Positions 49,626 through 60,840 are shown, counted from the stretch's first letter. The stretch: 64,000 bases of DNA from Bromus sterilis (GCA_950022295.1 OX465600.1:9176001-9240000), one strand, 5' to 3'. The notes: generated by a model not told the origin, from the letters alone. Made by a program: numbers and translations.

Positions 49626-52600
49626 ATGGAAGATCCACCAAGGGATGGTGGGCAATCAACAAACGGCTCTGAGCCTGATCTGGACACTATGCTATTGGAT
49701 GACAATGAAGAGAGCAGATCCCATACCATGGATGATTCAAACGGACAGTCTTCTATGGATGTCGACACAGAACAGCTTTCTGTGGATGAGCATATGAATG
49801 GGAAATCAACCCTGGATGGTGATGGTAAGGGAAAGTACTCTTCCGAGTCGCACGCAGAAGTTCCAATTGACATGAGCTTGGGAAGCCTAGAGAAGTTTTG
49901 CAAGGAAGCATCAAGGTCATTTTTTGATGAGGTTGGTCTGATTAGCCATCAGATAAATTCCTATAATGAGTTTATCTCGCATGGGCTCCAGGAGCTTTTT
50001 GATTCACTTGGAGAAGTGACCATCCAACCTGATTATGATCCCTCAAGGAAAGGACCGGGTGGTTGGAGGCATGCTGTCATCAGGTTTGGGAGAGTGAAAC
50101 TGGAAAAGCCTGTATTTTGGTCTGGCAGAGATGATATTGCTGAGGAGTCACTTAAGCTCAAGCCTAGACATGCTCGCCTCCAAAATATGACATATTCCTC
50201 CAAAATGGAAGTAGAAGTGCATATTCAGGTCAACAATCTCCACCTTTTTATGCTAATTACTTATTGTTTTATGTCGTTGTCTGTTTATGAAGTGTTGCAC
50301 ACATGTGCGCAGTCTTTGGAATTGATGCTTCCAAAATTATTTGAAACTGTAAAATGATGTGAAATGCATGTCATGGCCCTGTTTTTTAAATGCTGTTGAC
50401 AATAAACAATTTAAATCCTGTTCTTGTAAGCTAATTCTGTAAAAAGGTATGAGACCTTGGCTGTCTATCTACTGATCTTGCGAAGCTGATGTCGTCTGCA
50501 TTTAATTGGCTATTTGTTGGTACCCTAATTGATATAGCAAAATAGTCCAGTGACATAACATGAGATGGAGCAGTCAAGGAACAAATGGCTGCTTGATGTT
50601 TCCAGATGAGCTCAGCGGTCAGCAACATACATAATTGGTAGATGTCACTGATGTGTGCGAATGCTTTATGCGCTTGATCATATATTGAACTGTTGTGTTG
50701 ATATGTTAATTTACTTTAATAAACTATATGTGCTAAGATGTCTCATGGTGTGTGCATTTGAAGTTGCTTCATCAACATTGGGTACTCATATTTGTGCACT
50801 TAATTGTTACAGTCACCAAGTCAACCAATTAACTGATGTGTTCTAAACTGTTAACAGATTTATGCCATGGAGAAAAGTGACAAGTCTAAAACAGAGAATG
50901 ATCAATTTGGTCACAAGAGAATTCTTATGGATGAAACTCACCTGGTGACTATTGGTCGCCTTCCAGTTATGGTTAATTCAAATTTATGCTGGTTACATGA
51001 ACTCAAGGAAAGTGACTGCCTTTTTGATTCTGGTGGATACTTTTTGATCAGGGGAATGGAGAAGGTATAATTCTGTTGATCTCTCTGCTTAATTTAATTG
51101 ATGCATCATGCAGGGAGTGTTGCATTATCAAATGTTTTAAACACATCTTTTGTTACTAAGATGGAGTACAGAGCTGTGAGTTTTCTTACTTTTGAATTGA
51201 ATGCTTTTATATGTCACCAAGCCCAAATGCACTTATAAAGCATTAGTGCCCATGCACTCAAGAGTGCTATCAAAAGAGTTGACTCGTACCCCCAGAGAAA
51301 AACAGTTTACCTGAGTACCATGTGAATTGGTCTGCTTCTATATGTTGAACTCTTGTGTGCTAGCCCTGTTATGCAAATATATGTTCTCAATAAGCTAGAA
51401 TATATTATTAGAACCACACGATAAAATTGTGCCGAACTAGCTAAATGGCCATGCTTTGCTACGGATAAAGCAATACTAATAAGATTGATCATGTTAAGCC
51501 ATTATTACCTGCCTAGTGTGTTGCATAGTTTAGGAACGCCGTCATGCCTACCTGAGTTCACCCTAGACTAGCGTCACACTGGCGCATTTGTGCTCCTTGC
51601 CATCTTTCATTTTTGTTAGATCTTTAGGATGTGGTTACCTTGGTTTCTGTCGGAGCCTGAGCGTGTTCTAGTTACTTAGTTTATTACATCTTGTCAGAGA
51701 TCTTATAGTAATGTGGGAATTTGAGGTAGGAGGCTTGGATGAATCGTGTGTCATCAGCTCTAGTCTATGCAACGTACTAGTGAAGATTTTGCAAAATTAA
51801 GTCGACGATGTTTTAAATGGAGATTAGCTTCTGCTGATAACATTTGACGTATGTGGACTCAGTTTGTGATCTTGTCAGGCAAGTTAGATATTCTCCTGGG
51901 GAGCGACTCTTTTAGAGTAGTAACTGTACTGTGTGCTATGTCTATTAATAATTTAATATGGAATGGAGGGAGTACAAAGGTATTTTTTTTCAAAACATAT
52001 GCGCTGTGCTTCTCGGATCTCACTTTGGTCACTATGGTTCTGTTGTTGAACCCTGCAGATATTCATTGCACAAGAGCAAAGATGCTTGACCAGGATTTGG
52101 GTTGTTGACCGGCCTGTCTGGACTGTTTCTTATTTATCTGAAATCAAACGAAGACGCGTATATGTGAAACTAATTGAGTCTACAAAGAACAATGATTTCA
52201 GTGGGAGCAAAATCATTTCTTTTTCCTTCCTGTATGCCAATCTGCCGGTTTGGTTAATGTTTTTTGCGCTAGGTGTTTCTTCTGATAAGCAAGCATTTGA
52301 TATGATAGATATGGGAGATTGTGATGCTTCTGTTATCAACACGATATGTGCAACTATTAGTGAATCTGATGAACTGTGTGAAGGCTTTCGTAAGTCCGAT
52401 AAAGCCCGCCAGTATGTTGATGATTTGGTCAAGAGTTCAAAATTTCCTGCAGAAGGGTCGTTTGATGATTATATAGCTAAATATCTCTTTCCTGGTATAA
52501 AGGGGAATAGGAACAAAGCATTGTTCTTAGGTTACATGGTCAAATGCCTTCTATTGGCTTTTACTGGGAAGCGCAAATGTGATAATAAGGATGATTTCAG

Positions 52601-55600
52601 GAACAAGAGGCTGGAGTTACCTGGTGAACTGCTTGGAAGAGAACTTCGAGCGCATCTTAGGCATGCAGAGAGACTCATGGTTAAGGCCATGCAGAGAGAT
52701 ATCAATAGTGACCGTGATCTAGAATTTCCAATGCGCTATCTTGATTCTTCAATTATTACTAATGGTATAAATCGTGCCTTCGCTACTGGTTCTTGGTGCC
52801 ATCCCTACTTAAGAAATGAAAGATGCTCAGGAATTGTTGCAACGCTAAGGAGAACAAATCCTCTTCAAATGATGTCAGACTTGAGGAAAAGTCGCCAGCG
52901 GGTTGCTTATGCTGGGAAAGCTGGTGATGCAAGATATCCGTAAGTAATTTCTTAAACCAAGTGCTTAACACTTGCATGTCCATTTTGTGCTTTGTATGCC
53001 CTTATGAAAACTAACCTGAAGAAAAACCTTGTAGCAATCCATCTTACTGGGGAAAGATGTGTTTTATGTCCACTCCTGATGGTGAAAACTGTGGACTTGT
53101 GAAAAATCTATCCGTTACTGCTATTGTTAGCTCTAGAGTGGCACAGCCATTGATTGACAGATTTGTTTCTTGTGGAATGAATAAACTGGATGATATTCCT
53201 GCTGACAAGATTCTCAAAATGGACAAGATCCTCCTTAATGGTGATTGGGTAGGATCCTGTACTGATCCAGCTTCATTTGTCATGCGTTTAAGGTGCATGA
53301 GACGTGGTGGTCTGATCGATCCACAGGTTTGCTCTTGTTCCCATGGTTCGCAACATTTGGCAAGACTATACATTGTTTTTATCTAGATGTTCGGTGTCTA
53401 GGTTCAATGATACATCATAAATATCATGTTCAGTTTAACTGTTTAAGAAGAGTTGCTAATGATGTGTCATAAGTCTTGGACAGGAGTAGATCGCTGTAAG
53501 TTAAATCCAATCTGCTCGAATATTACAACAGTTTCCATAGTGCATGCCTTGCTACTTCTACTATGCCATCTAGTATCATGATGCTCTATCTTGTATATTT
53601 TGTACTTCATTATCTCTGGAGACTCAACATTTTACACGGTTAGGTCGAAGATTACCAAGGTTATAATCGTTCTGTCGAGTTCTTGTAATTATTACCATCT
53701 TGTTAATTTCTTGGTACTATCTCCCTAAATGTATTTTGCCATTTGTGCTGCTTACTATGCCTTTCTTGTGTTTCTTACCAAAATTTTGGTACTTGAGTAA
53801 TGCAATTTTAGTTTGCTTCCATATCTAACGGATAATAATGGAGATACCTGTTGCTACATGGTTTTTCTACTTGGGTATTGTGTGTTGTTGTTTTACACTA
53901 CGTTGTCATTTGTCGTATTGCTTATGCTTCATGTTCCATTTGATCAGGTTGAAATCAAAAGGGACAAGCACCAATCTCCTGGAGAAGTACGGGTATTTTC
54001 TGATGCAGGACGAATCCTCAGACCTCTTCTTGTGGTTGAGAACCTAAATAAAATTACAAAACGGAAGGGCTGCACGTACTCTTTTCAGGCACTAATGCAG
54101 CAAGAAATAATTGAGTTCATTGGTGTTGAAGAGGAGGAAGATATACAATGTGCTTGGGGAATCAGGCACCTATTTCAGAGCAGTGGAGAGGAGGTTTCTG
54201 GTTATACTCACTGTGAGCTAGATCTTTCTTTTTTGTTGGGATTAAGCTGTGGTCTTATTCCTTTTGCAAATCACAATTTTGCACGAAGGGTGCTGTACCA
54301 ATCAGAAAAGCACTCGCAGCAAGCTATTGGATACTCCACATCAAATCCACGTACCAGAGTTGATACTCTTTCTCATCAGCTTTACTATCCTCAGAGACCC
54401 CTTTTCAAAACAGTTTCAGCTGATTGTATCGGCAGATCAGATTATACTTTTGGAAGAAGAAATGACTTTGCTAGACCCGAATATTTCAATGGGCAAAATG
54501 CGATAGTGGCGGTCAATGTTCATCAGGGATTTAATCAAGAGGACTCCCTGGTTATGAATAAAGCTTCTCTTGAACGTGGTATGTTCAGAACTGAGCTCAT
54601 GCGGAGCTATAAGGCAGAAGTAGAGACCAAAGGGCCCAGCAAACGACTGAAAATGAAGGAAAAGGTAGACTTTGGTAAAATGCAAAGCAAGAGAGGACGA
54701 GTTGACAGTCTTGATGATGATGGATTACCTTTCGTGGGTGCAAGTCTTCAGAGTGGTGACATTATCATTGGGAAAATGTCAGAATCTGGTGAAGACCATA
54801 GTATTAAGCTGAAGCATACGGAGAAGGGAATGGTCCAGAGAGTGTTGCTCTCAGCCAATGACGAGGGGAAGCATTTTGCTGTTGTGTCTTTAAGACAGGT
54901 AAATCTTTAGCAAAAGAAATTAAGTACTGAACTTTACTACCAATTGTATTCACCTTATAAAATCTCTGCATGTTTGCCTTTTGCTCTACCCCAACAGAAA
55001 CGAACTACAACTAAAATGCCTTCTTAGTTGGGTTTGCTCTCCTTTCATGTGCCTAAGAATATATCAGGATACAGTGAACTTATAAGTTACTGCTTTTGGG
55101 GGTTTAGTAATCATCTAGTTCTTGATAGAATATTCTTGTATATATTTATCGTCCCATTTGCGAAGCATGAATTGGTTACCCTACTTTCCTGCCATGTAAG
55201 AGGGAAACAGGAGATTAGGAAGTTGATCGTCAGTGTGCATTCATGATACCCGAGAGAAGTAATTGGTGCAAAGCGATCTTATTATAGTTATTATGCCCGT
55301 GCGTAAAACATGGAGTGGTATACAATTACTCTTGTAATTAAAAATTAGTTCAGGCAGAATGGTTGGTGGTAAGAGAACATAAATTATGTCCAGGATGAAT
55401 TCCTATCCTTTTTGCTATCTCTTTGCTTGCAAGAGAATGTGTTTCCTTTTGATAGCCATAAACTTATGTCGCTGACATGAATTTCAGGTTCGATCACCTT
55501 GTGTTGGCGATAAATTTTCTAGCATGCATGGGCAGAAAGGTGTTGTTGGTTTTCTGGAATCTCAGGAGAACTTCCCTTTTACCTGCCAAGGAATAGTTCC

Positions 55601-57082
55601 GGATGTCGTGATAAATCCACACGCCTTTCCTACCCGTCAAACTCCAGGCCAGCTGCTTGAAGCTGCTTTGGGGAAGGGAATCGCTCTTGGTGGTAAAATC
55701 AGATACGCAACACCATTCACCACAGCATCAGTTGAATTGATCTCGGAACAGTTGCACAAGTAAGTATCTCCTTAATTAAAAACCAGCCTCTTTTTGAACA
55801 TGGATACACCAGAGGCAAGAAATCAGCCCCCTCATTGTATTTAGTCTTTCTCCTGAATGATGGCAACCTCTCCATTTTTGCTGTTATCTTCTATTAGTTG
55901 GACTTTTTAATTACCTGTACAGTTTTAAGTTACATCTTCTTTGAATTTTATTTTTCGACATCACAAAAGGGCTCTCTGCTATCTTGGAATGTTATAGTTC
56001 ATTGCTATATTATGGAGCAAATTAACGGCAGTGTAATGTTACAAGTGGAACTAGCCTAATGGCCTGCACAGTTGAGCTGATAGTTTTTGTCCTGATGTAT
56101 TGATCAATTGGATCAACATATTCTGGTAAAAAATTGGGTAGAAATATGACACGGTACATGTTTTCCAAGTTCTGCACTTCTGTTTTTGACATTTCATTTC
56201 ATTGTATGTATACTCGCTCGGTTCAGTCTTAATATGGAGCAGCATTTATTACACATTGTCACCGATCTAGATTTGGTATAGTTGACATAGTTATATATGA
56301 TTATGCACATGCATAGCATGCAAAAATTGTCACATTCACTCTTCACTCGTAATGATCATATAAGCACTCGCTGACAACGGTAAAGTAATGTCATTCATCT
56401 GTTCTTAGACCACAGTAGAACAGAATCAAGTAATTGTAACAATCGAACAGAAATTGGACTGTTTAGCACATTAATCAGATAAGTAATACATTGTTTCTTC
56501 AATCTCGCCAGGCGTTCTCATATTGTACACGTTATTATTGCCTTGAGTGTCCGAAGTTGACGCATCTTGTTGTATTCCAGGGCTGGGTTTTCAAGAGGAG
56601 GATCTGAAAGTGTTGTCAACGGCCGAACTGGTGAAAGAATGCAGTCACTGATCTTCATGGGCCCCACCTTCTACCAGAGGCTGATCCACATGGCCGAAGA
56701 CAAGGTGAAGTTCCGGAACACTGGGCCAGTGCACCCGCTGACGAGGCAGCCCGTCGCTGACAGGAAGAGGTTTGGCGGGGTCAAGTTTGGAGAGATGGAG
56801 CGTGACTGCCTGCTCGCCCACGGGGCAGCCGCTAACCTCCACGAGCGTCTTTTCACGCTGAGCGACTTCTCGGAGATGCGTGTGTGCCAGATGTGCGAGC
56901 GGGTGGCGAACGTCATCATGAGGCCCGTACCAGGCGGGAAGAAGATCCGGGGCCCCTACTGCGGGTTCTGCCGGTCCTCGGAGAACATCGTCAAGATCGC
57001 CGTCCCCTACGGCGCCAAGCTGCTCTACCAGGAGCTGTTCAGCATGGGCATCTGCCTCAAGTTCCAGACGGAGGTCTGCTAG
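49626..57082 (+). CDS. NRPD2: Second-largest subunit of RNA polymerases IV and V
   Basis: NRPD2/NRPE2 is shared by Pol IV (siRNA precursors) and Pol V (scaffold transcripts) in RNA-directed DNA methylation. Coding exons: 49626-50228, 50858-51064, 52059-52939, 53035-53326, 53948-54898, 55488-55759, 56581-57082. All introns are GT-AG and frame is kept throughout, giving 1235 residues. Residues 1-85 form an acidic, Ser/Asp-rich extension; the conserved body starts at SLEKFCKEASRSFFDEVGL. Catalytic marks are GFNQEDSLVMN (near 855) and GDKFSSMHGQKGVVGF (near 985). A C-terminal zinc ribbon has CQMC (1171) and CGFC (1196), and the end is FQTEVC. The sequence resembles NRPD2 more than Pol II RPB2; which grass paralogue it is cannot be told. 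No lesion is visible. Confidence 0.93.
51948..51975. mobile_element. Stowaway MITE end in NRPD2 intron
   Basis: GGAATGGAGGGAGTAC at about 51959 is a typical Stowaway end inside the intron before the 52059 exon. The other end was not found, so this is a remnant. Confidence 0.4.
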
Positions 57083-57420
57083 AGTGAGAACTCTGTCGTT
57101 AGCTCGTGGCGTGTATATAAGTTACCTATGGTCATGGTTATCTGTGGTTGTGGACATGCAGTAGGCTATCTTATCTGTGGTTATGGACATGTAGTTGGTT
57201 AAGGTTATCTATGGCTATGTGAAACCCCTTGTGACGATGCTGTTTGCGTCTGGAATCGTTTACCTTTCATCTGCCTTAGTTGTGAATTAGCTTATGGTAT
57301 TCCTTTGCTGTGGAATGGGTAAACGAGTTGGTGCTGAGCTATTGGTGTCATCTCTTAATCTCACCATGCCATTGCAAGTTTGCGATCTGATGAATGTCAA
57401 TGACAATGCCGCAAATCAGA
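57083..57420 (+). other. NRPD2 3' UTR and downstream DNA
   Basis: Follows the stop codon TAG at 57080-57082. It contains repeated TTATCTGTGG / TGGACATG(C/T)AGT motifs near 57138-57200. No canonical AATAAA was noticed, so the cleavage site is not assigned. Confidence 0.4.
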
Positions 57421-57529
57421 ATGCAATACTGTGGCATGATCGTGCATTTGGATCTGAGGTGACGTCAAGTTCAGGATGCATTACTGTGGCGTGATCGTGC
57501 ATTTGGATCTGAGATGACCTCAAGTTCAG
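57421..57529. repeat. 55-bp tandem duplication
   Basis: Two copies (57421-57475 and 57476-57529) share GATCGTGCATTTGGATCTGA and end CAAGTTCAG, with about four differences. It lies about 340 bp beyond the NRPD2 stop. Confidence 0.85.
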
Positions 57530-58316
57530 ACACAGCCACTGCAATCATCATTGCATTTAGAAACACACTCCGGGAGGTCATCAGAACAGACTCATGGTGA
57601 AAGAAATACAAAGAGGCCAAAGGAGACGAGATGCCCAGATACAACACAGGTACAATCAAGCTGCAAGTCTGCAACAACAACAACAAGAAGCTACAAGGGG
57701 AGAAGAAAAAGATAACAACCACATCTCCCTTATGATACCTGATCGAACGAATAACAGCAAACTAGAGAGCCAAGAAGTGTGAATGGGGGAACTCCATGCG
57801 AGACAGACGACGGCGGCCTCTCCTCCTACGGCATGAGGAAGAAGAAGAAAAGCTCGCGCCACATCTGCGTCGCCATCATCTCGCCTCTGCGAGTGATGCT
57901 TCTCCAAAGATTCAGATACTTATGCCCCAAGTATCTCCATCTCCCATCTCAGCCGCTTTGAAACTACTCATCTTCTGGGGCTCTGAACTTTGAACGATAG
58001 AGGTCGAGTGCATTGAATCTGGACACCTTCTTGTAGCTAGCTTTTCACTCTGTTGTATGGCCTTTGGGATTTGGGAATATTAGTCATGGGTCCTGTGAGT
58101 GTGTTGCCATCAGTGTCACACCGTCTTTTCTCTCGCCCTCTCTCTCTTTATGCCTCCTGCCCATACTATACAGTCACGCATGCACAATGAGACAACTAGC
58201 CAGCAACTTGGATCAGAGTAGACATGTTTTCTAATGGGAATTACCAGATTGGGTCCATGTGCTTTGGCATCAGGGTTACCAAATGTGCCCTGCTAGGATT
58301 GTTTGTTTATTTAATA
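57530..58316. other. Intergenic DNA, no gene recognised
   Basis: Short frames here (for example 57594-57782 with a Gln-rich stretch from a CAACAA run) have no recognisable domain and no splicing support. The part around 58012 carries the candidate UPE box. Confidence 0.4.
58012..58026 (+). promoter_or_regulatory. UPE-box-like sulfur-response motif
   Basis: CATTGAATCTGGACA matches the core of the UPE box (CATTGAAYCTRGACR, recalled from the literature on the EIL-type sulfur regulator SLIM1) at all 15 positions. It lies 1.37 kb upstream of the MIR395 TATA box and about 930 bp after the NRPD2 stop. A role in MIR395 induction is inference. Confidence 0.5.
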
Positions 58317-58412
58317 CTCCTCCGTTCCATAATGTAAGATATTTTTGCAGTTTGTAGATGTTTTTGCAGTTTAAATTAAACTTGAAAAATCTCTTACATA
58401 ACGGAACAGAGG
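58317..58412. mobile_element. Stowaway-like MITE upstream of MIR395
   Basis: The left end CTCCTCCGTTCCATAATGTA pairs with the right end, which reverse-complements to CCTCTGTTCCGTTATGTAAG. TA lies on both sides. Confidence 0.85.
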
Positions 58413-59384
58413 TATGTAATAGCTAGCTGGCTTTTAGTTTAATAAACACTGGCGAACATGCAAGTCCCACCGGCTACCGACACGCAAGCGACAAGCAAAA
58501 TAGTTTGTTTATCTGTATGATGATCCCCCACTCGGTTCATAAGTCACTAGTAATTACAAGATCATCTCCACAATCTCCGCTTATGTTGTTAACATTGTTT
58601 AACCAGACTGATGTCACATTTCAAAGAAGCAACTGCCTGTGAAAAGTAGTACCAGCGCGCGCTAGTAATTAGTTGGTCATCAAGTTACTGAACCCACTGT
58701 TTAATAAACTGTACAAAAACACTTTGGTCAAGTTCACAAACGAAATGCTCAACATTTGACAGACTAAAAATTCATTTTCTCTTCTAAAGTTTCTGATCAC
58801 TTTATTTTATCTACCTAAATTCCTTATGAGCTACTGACTTTATGAAGATACTGCACTGTACTGCAACGAAAACATCCACTCATGAGATATGGAACATTTT
58901 CCTGCAGCAAATTATTAGCAAAGATTGCCAGGGATAGCTCGCGTGTCTCTGGTGGCCTCTGTCCCTGCAACTAGCCGGATCAAGCTTTGCACCAGTTGCA
59001 TGGGATGATAATGATAATTATAGCGTGATCCCTGCCCTCCAGCTCCTTTGCATGGACGCACTGACAGAAATGTTCGTGGACACAAACTGAACAACGCCGA
59101 CCAGGACACATATCTCTTGCTAGCTGCTTGAGGAGATAAGGAATTTGCACCTTTTACTCCATGAGCATTTGCACGATTCGGAGCTGCCAATCTTAGCCAG
59201 AAAAGGGCACATCTCTCCAGATTCCCTTGACTCTGGCAGCTACTTCCATCTAACCTAGGCTGCATCACGGCTAGGTGCATTACCAGGTTCATCCATCCGG
59301 CGCCAAGACCATGTACTGCATTGCACACCGCAGTTCATAGGAGGCACAAACTTGCTGCTAGACCTTTAGTCGTTCGTCTAGACT
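58413..59384 (+). other. MIR395 upstream region
   Basis: No gene is recognised. A 137-codon minus-strand frame (58915-59328) has no domain and is judged chance. GTCTC, the reverse of the sulfur-response core GAGAC, occurs at about 58943, but a five-base motif carries little weight. Confidence 0.4.
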
Positions 59385-59392
59385 TATAAATA
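59385..59392 (+). promoter_or_regulatory. TATA box of the MIR395 primary transcript
   Basis: TATAAATA followed by GCCTCCGC is a good plant Pol II TATA box. Transcription would start near 59415-59425, about 80 bp before the first hairpin. No other TATA of this quality lies between it and the cluster. Confidence 0.6.
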
Positions 59393-59496
59393 GCCTCCGC
59401 GTATGTGCTCATCATCAGCAGGGAAAATTAAACTAGTGAAGTGTGGTCCACTGGACATGAACACGAGTTTTGTCTAGTTAGTTTGGTTGGTTGTCA

Positions 59497-59624
59497 CCTG
59501 GAGTTCTCCTCAAATCACTTCAGTTGCTAGATTCTGCCTCATTGTTGCATTGGCACTGTTCGAAAAATGTGCATTGCAGGGATGGAGAGGTGTGCATAGT
59601 GAAGTGTTTGGGGGAACTCTGGGT
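59497..59624 (+). ncRNA. MIR395: MIR395 hairpin 1
   Basis: The mature position is 59599-59619, an exact match to the standard grass miR395 21-mer. The opposite arm is 59501-59522 (GAGTTCTCCTCAAATCACTT). The loop, about 75 nt, is the longest in the cluster. Confidence 0.9.
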
Positions 59625-59733
59625 GGCAACCAACAGTTTCAATAGGTTTGAGAGTGTTTGTGCTTTGAGAATGATGGTGGTAGTTCCATATACATTATGA
59701 TGAGTTCACGGGGATTAATCGAGTTTGGCCTCC

Positions 59734-59829
59734 TCGGGAGTTCTCTTTAAGCACTTCAGGATGAATCTTTAATTGAGTTCATGGGGATTAATCGAGCACT
59801 TTTCTGAAGTGTTTGGGGGAACTCTTGAT
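59734..59829 (+). ncRNA. MIR395: MIR395 hairpin 2
   Basis: The mature position is 59804-59824 and begins CTGAAGTG, the form known from Arabidopsis miR395a. The opposite arm is 59738-59759. The loop region contains AGTTCATGGGGATTAATCGAG, nearly repeating the segment 59703-59724 just upstream. Confidence 0.9.
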
Positions 59830-59913
59830 GTCACCAAGCATTTACCGTACTAGACATTGGCCACATACCATAAGTGAGATACACCAATGGGCCGAGAACC
59901 ACGTTTGGTATTA

Positions 59914-59985
59914 CCGGGAGTTCTCTTCAAGCACTTTACGAATCACTTTTTGCACATATGTGAAGTGTTTGGGGGAACTCTTGGT
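59914..59985 (+). ncRNA. MIR395: MIR395 hairpin 3
   Basis: The mature position is 59960-59980, an exact standard 21-mer. The opposite arm is 59918-59939 (GAGTTCTCTTCAAGCACTTT). The loop is about 20 nt. Confidence 0.93.
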
Positions 59986-60053
59986 GCAATCAAGCACTTA
60001 AGCTTGTAGGTCATAAACCACAGGAGATATACTACAAATCAAGTTTGGTTTTA

Positions 60054-60128
60054 CCAGGAGTTCCCTTCAAACACTTTACGAAGCACATTTCTAAGAGATT
60101 ATGTGAAGTGTTTGGAGGAACTCTCGGT
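60054..60128 (+). ncRNA. MIR395: MIR395 hairpin 4
   Basis: The mature position is 60103-60123, with a single G to A change giving TTTGGAGGAACTC. The same change occurs in annotated rice variants. The opposite arm is 60058-60079. Confidence 0.9.
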
Positions 60129-60202
60129 GTAATCAAGCATTTACTAGATACTGGTCGTGAACCACAAGAGTTACACAAATGGAGAACCATGTTTAGTCTT
60201 AC

Positions 60203-60275
60203 CACTGGTTCCATGCAAGCACTTCACGAGGGATAATTTCAAATGCCGTTGCGAAATGTTTGGGGAACTCATGGT
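60203..60275 (+). ncRNA. MIR395: MIR395 hairpin 5, degenerate
   Basis: The mature position is about 60250-60270 and reads GCGAAATGTTTGGGGAACTC, one G short with two substitutions in the 5' part. The opposite arm, GGTTCCATGCAAGCACTTCA (60207 on), also departs from the family. Target recognition through the seed is doubtful. Confidence 0.7.
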
Positions 60276-60344
60276 GCCACCAAGCTTTACTCAATGCCGA
60301 CAAAGACTAGGAGATATGATTAATACGAAGCATGTTGGGTGTTA

Positions 60345-60419
60345 CCCTGGGTTCCCTGCAAGCACTTCACGAAGCATTATTTCAAATGCCATTGTGAAGT
60401 GTTTGGGGAAACTCTTGGT
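60345..60419 (+). ncRNA. MIR395: MIR395 hairpin 6
   Basis: The mature position is 60394-60414, with one change near the 3' end (TTTGGGGAAACTC). The opposite arm is 60350-60370. Confidence 0.9.
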
Positions 60420-60472
60420 GATGCCAAGCTAGAACTAGGATACATGATCAATAAGAAGCATGCTTGATCTTA

Positions 60473-60547
60473 CTGTGAGTTCCCTACAAGCACTTCACGA
60501 GGCATTATGCCAAACGCCACTATGAAGTGTTTGGGGGAACTCTTGGT
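60473..60547 (+). ncRNA. MIR395: MIR395 hairpin 7
   Basis: The mature position is 60522-60542, with A in place of the first G and otherwise standard. The opposite arm is 60477-60498. Confidence 0.9.
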
Positions 60548-60615
60548 GATGCCAAAGTTTACTATACTTCCCAATAACTAGGAGAGATGATCATAACAAG
60601 AAGGGTTTGGCATTC

Positions 60616-60687
60616 CCATGGCTTCCCTGCAAGCACATGAGGCTTTATTCAAATTGCCAATGTGAAGTGTTTTGGGGAACTCTTGGT
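60616..60687 (+). ncRNA. MIR395: MIR395 hairpin 8
   Basis: The mature position is 60662-60682, with one change giving GTGTTTTGGGGAACTC. The opposite arm (60620-60640) has CACATGAGG where the others read CACTTCACGA, so the base of the loop is weaker. Confidence 0.85.
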
Positions 60688-60756
60688 GGCACCAAGCTTT
60701 ACTCAATGCCGTTCAAAACCAGAAGATATAATAATATGAAGCAAGTTGGGGCTTAC

Positions 60757-60824
60757 CATGGGCTCCCTGGAAGCACTTCACAAAGCATTATTCGAAAGAG
60801 AAAGTGTTTGTGGGAACTCTCGGT
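60757..60824 (+). ncRNA. MIR395: MIR395 hairpin 9, degenerate
   Basis: The mature position is about 60799-60819 and begins AGAAAGTGTTTGTGGG, with changes at positions 1-3 and in the G run. The opposite arm is 60761-60781. It probably pairs poorly with normal miR395 targets. Confidence 0.7.
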
Positions 60825-60840
60825 ATCCTGAAGCAATTGG

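Larger units (their letters stand above)
59415..60840 (+). ncRNA. MIR395: Polycistronic MIR395 precursor, nine hairpins
   Basis: Nine units spaced about 130-205 bases apart each contain a 5' arm of the type GAGTTCCCTNCAAGCACTTCAC and a 3' arm carrying miR395 (GTGAAGTG...GGGGGAACTC). Each unit folds on itself, with loops of about 20-75 nt. miR395 targets plastid ATP sulfurylase mRNAs and the SULTR2;1 sulfate transporter and rises in sulfur starvation. Compact tandem MIR395 clusters are known from rice and other grasses, which supports one transcript here. Two units match the standard 21-mer exactly, one is the Arabidopsis-like form starting with C, and two (units 5 and 9) are degenerate. The transcript ends are approximate. 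Confidence 0.93.

Noticed and set aside
58915..59328. 137-codon minus-strand frame before MIR395
   Set aside because: No domain, no homologue recognised, and it overlaps the likely MIR395 promoter.
59436..59451. GTGAAGTGTGGTCCAC as a tenth miR395 unit
   Set aside because: Only the first nine bases fit miR395 and no complementary arm lies at hairpin distance.
59500..60840. Ordinary minisatellite
   Set aside because: Each unit is an inverted repeat holding miR395, and substitutions keep the pairing; this is a microRNA cluster.
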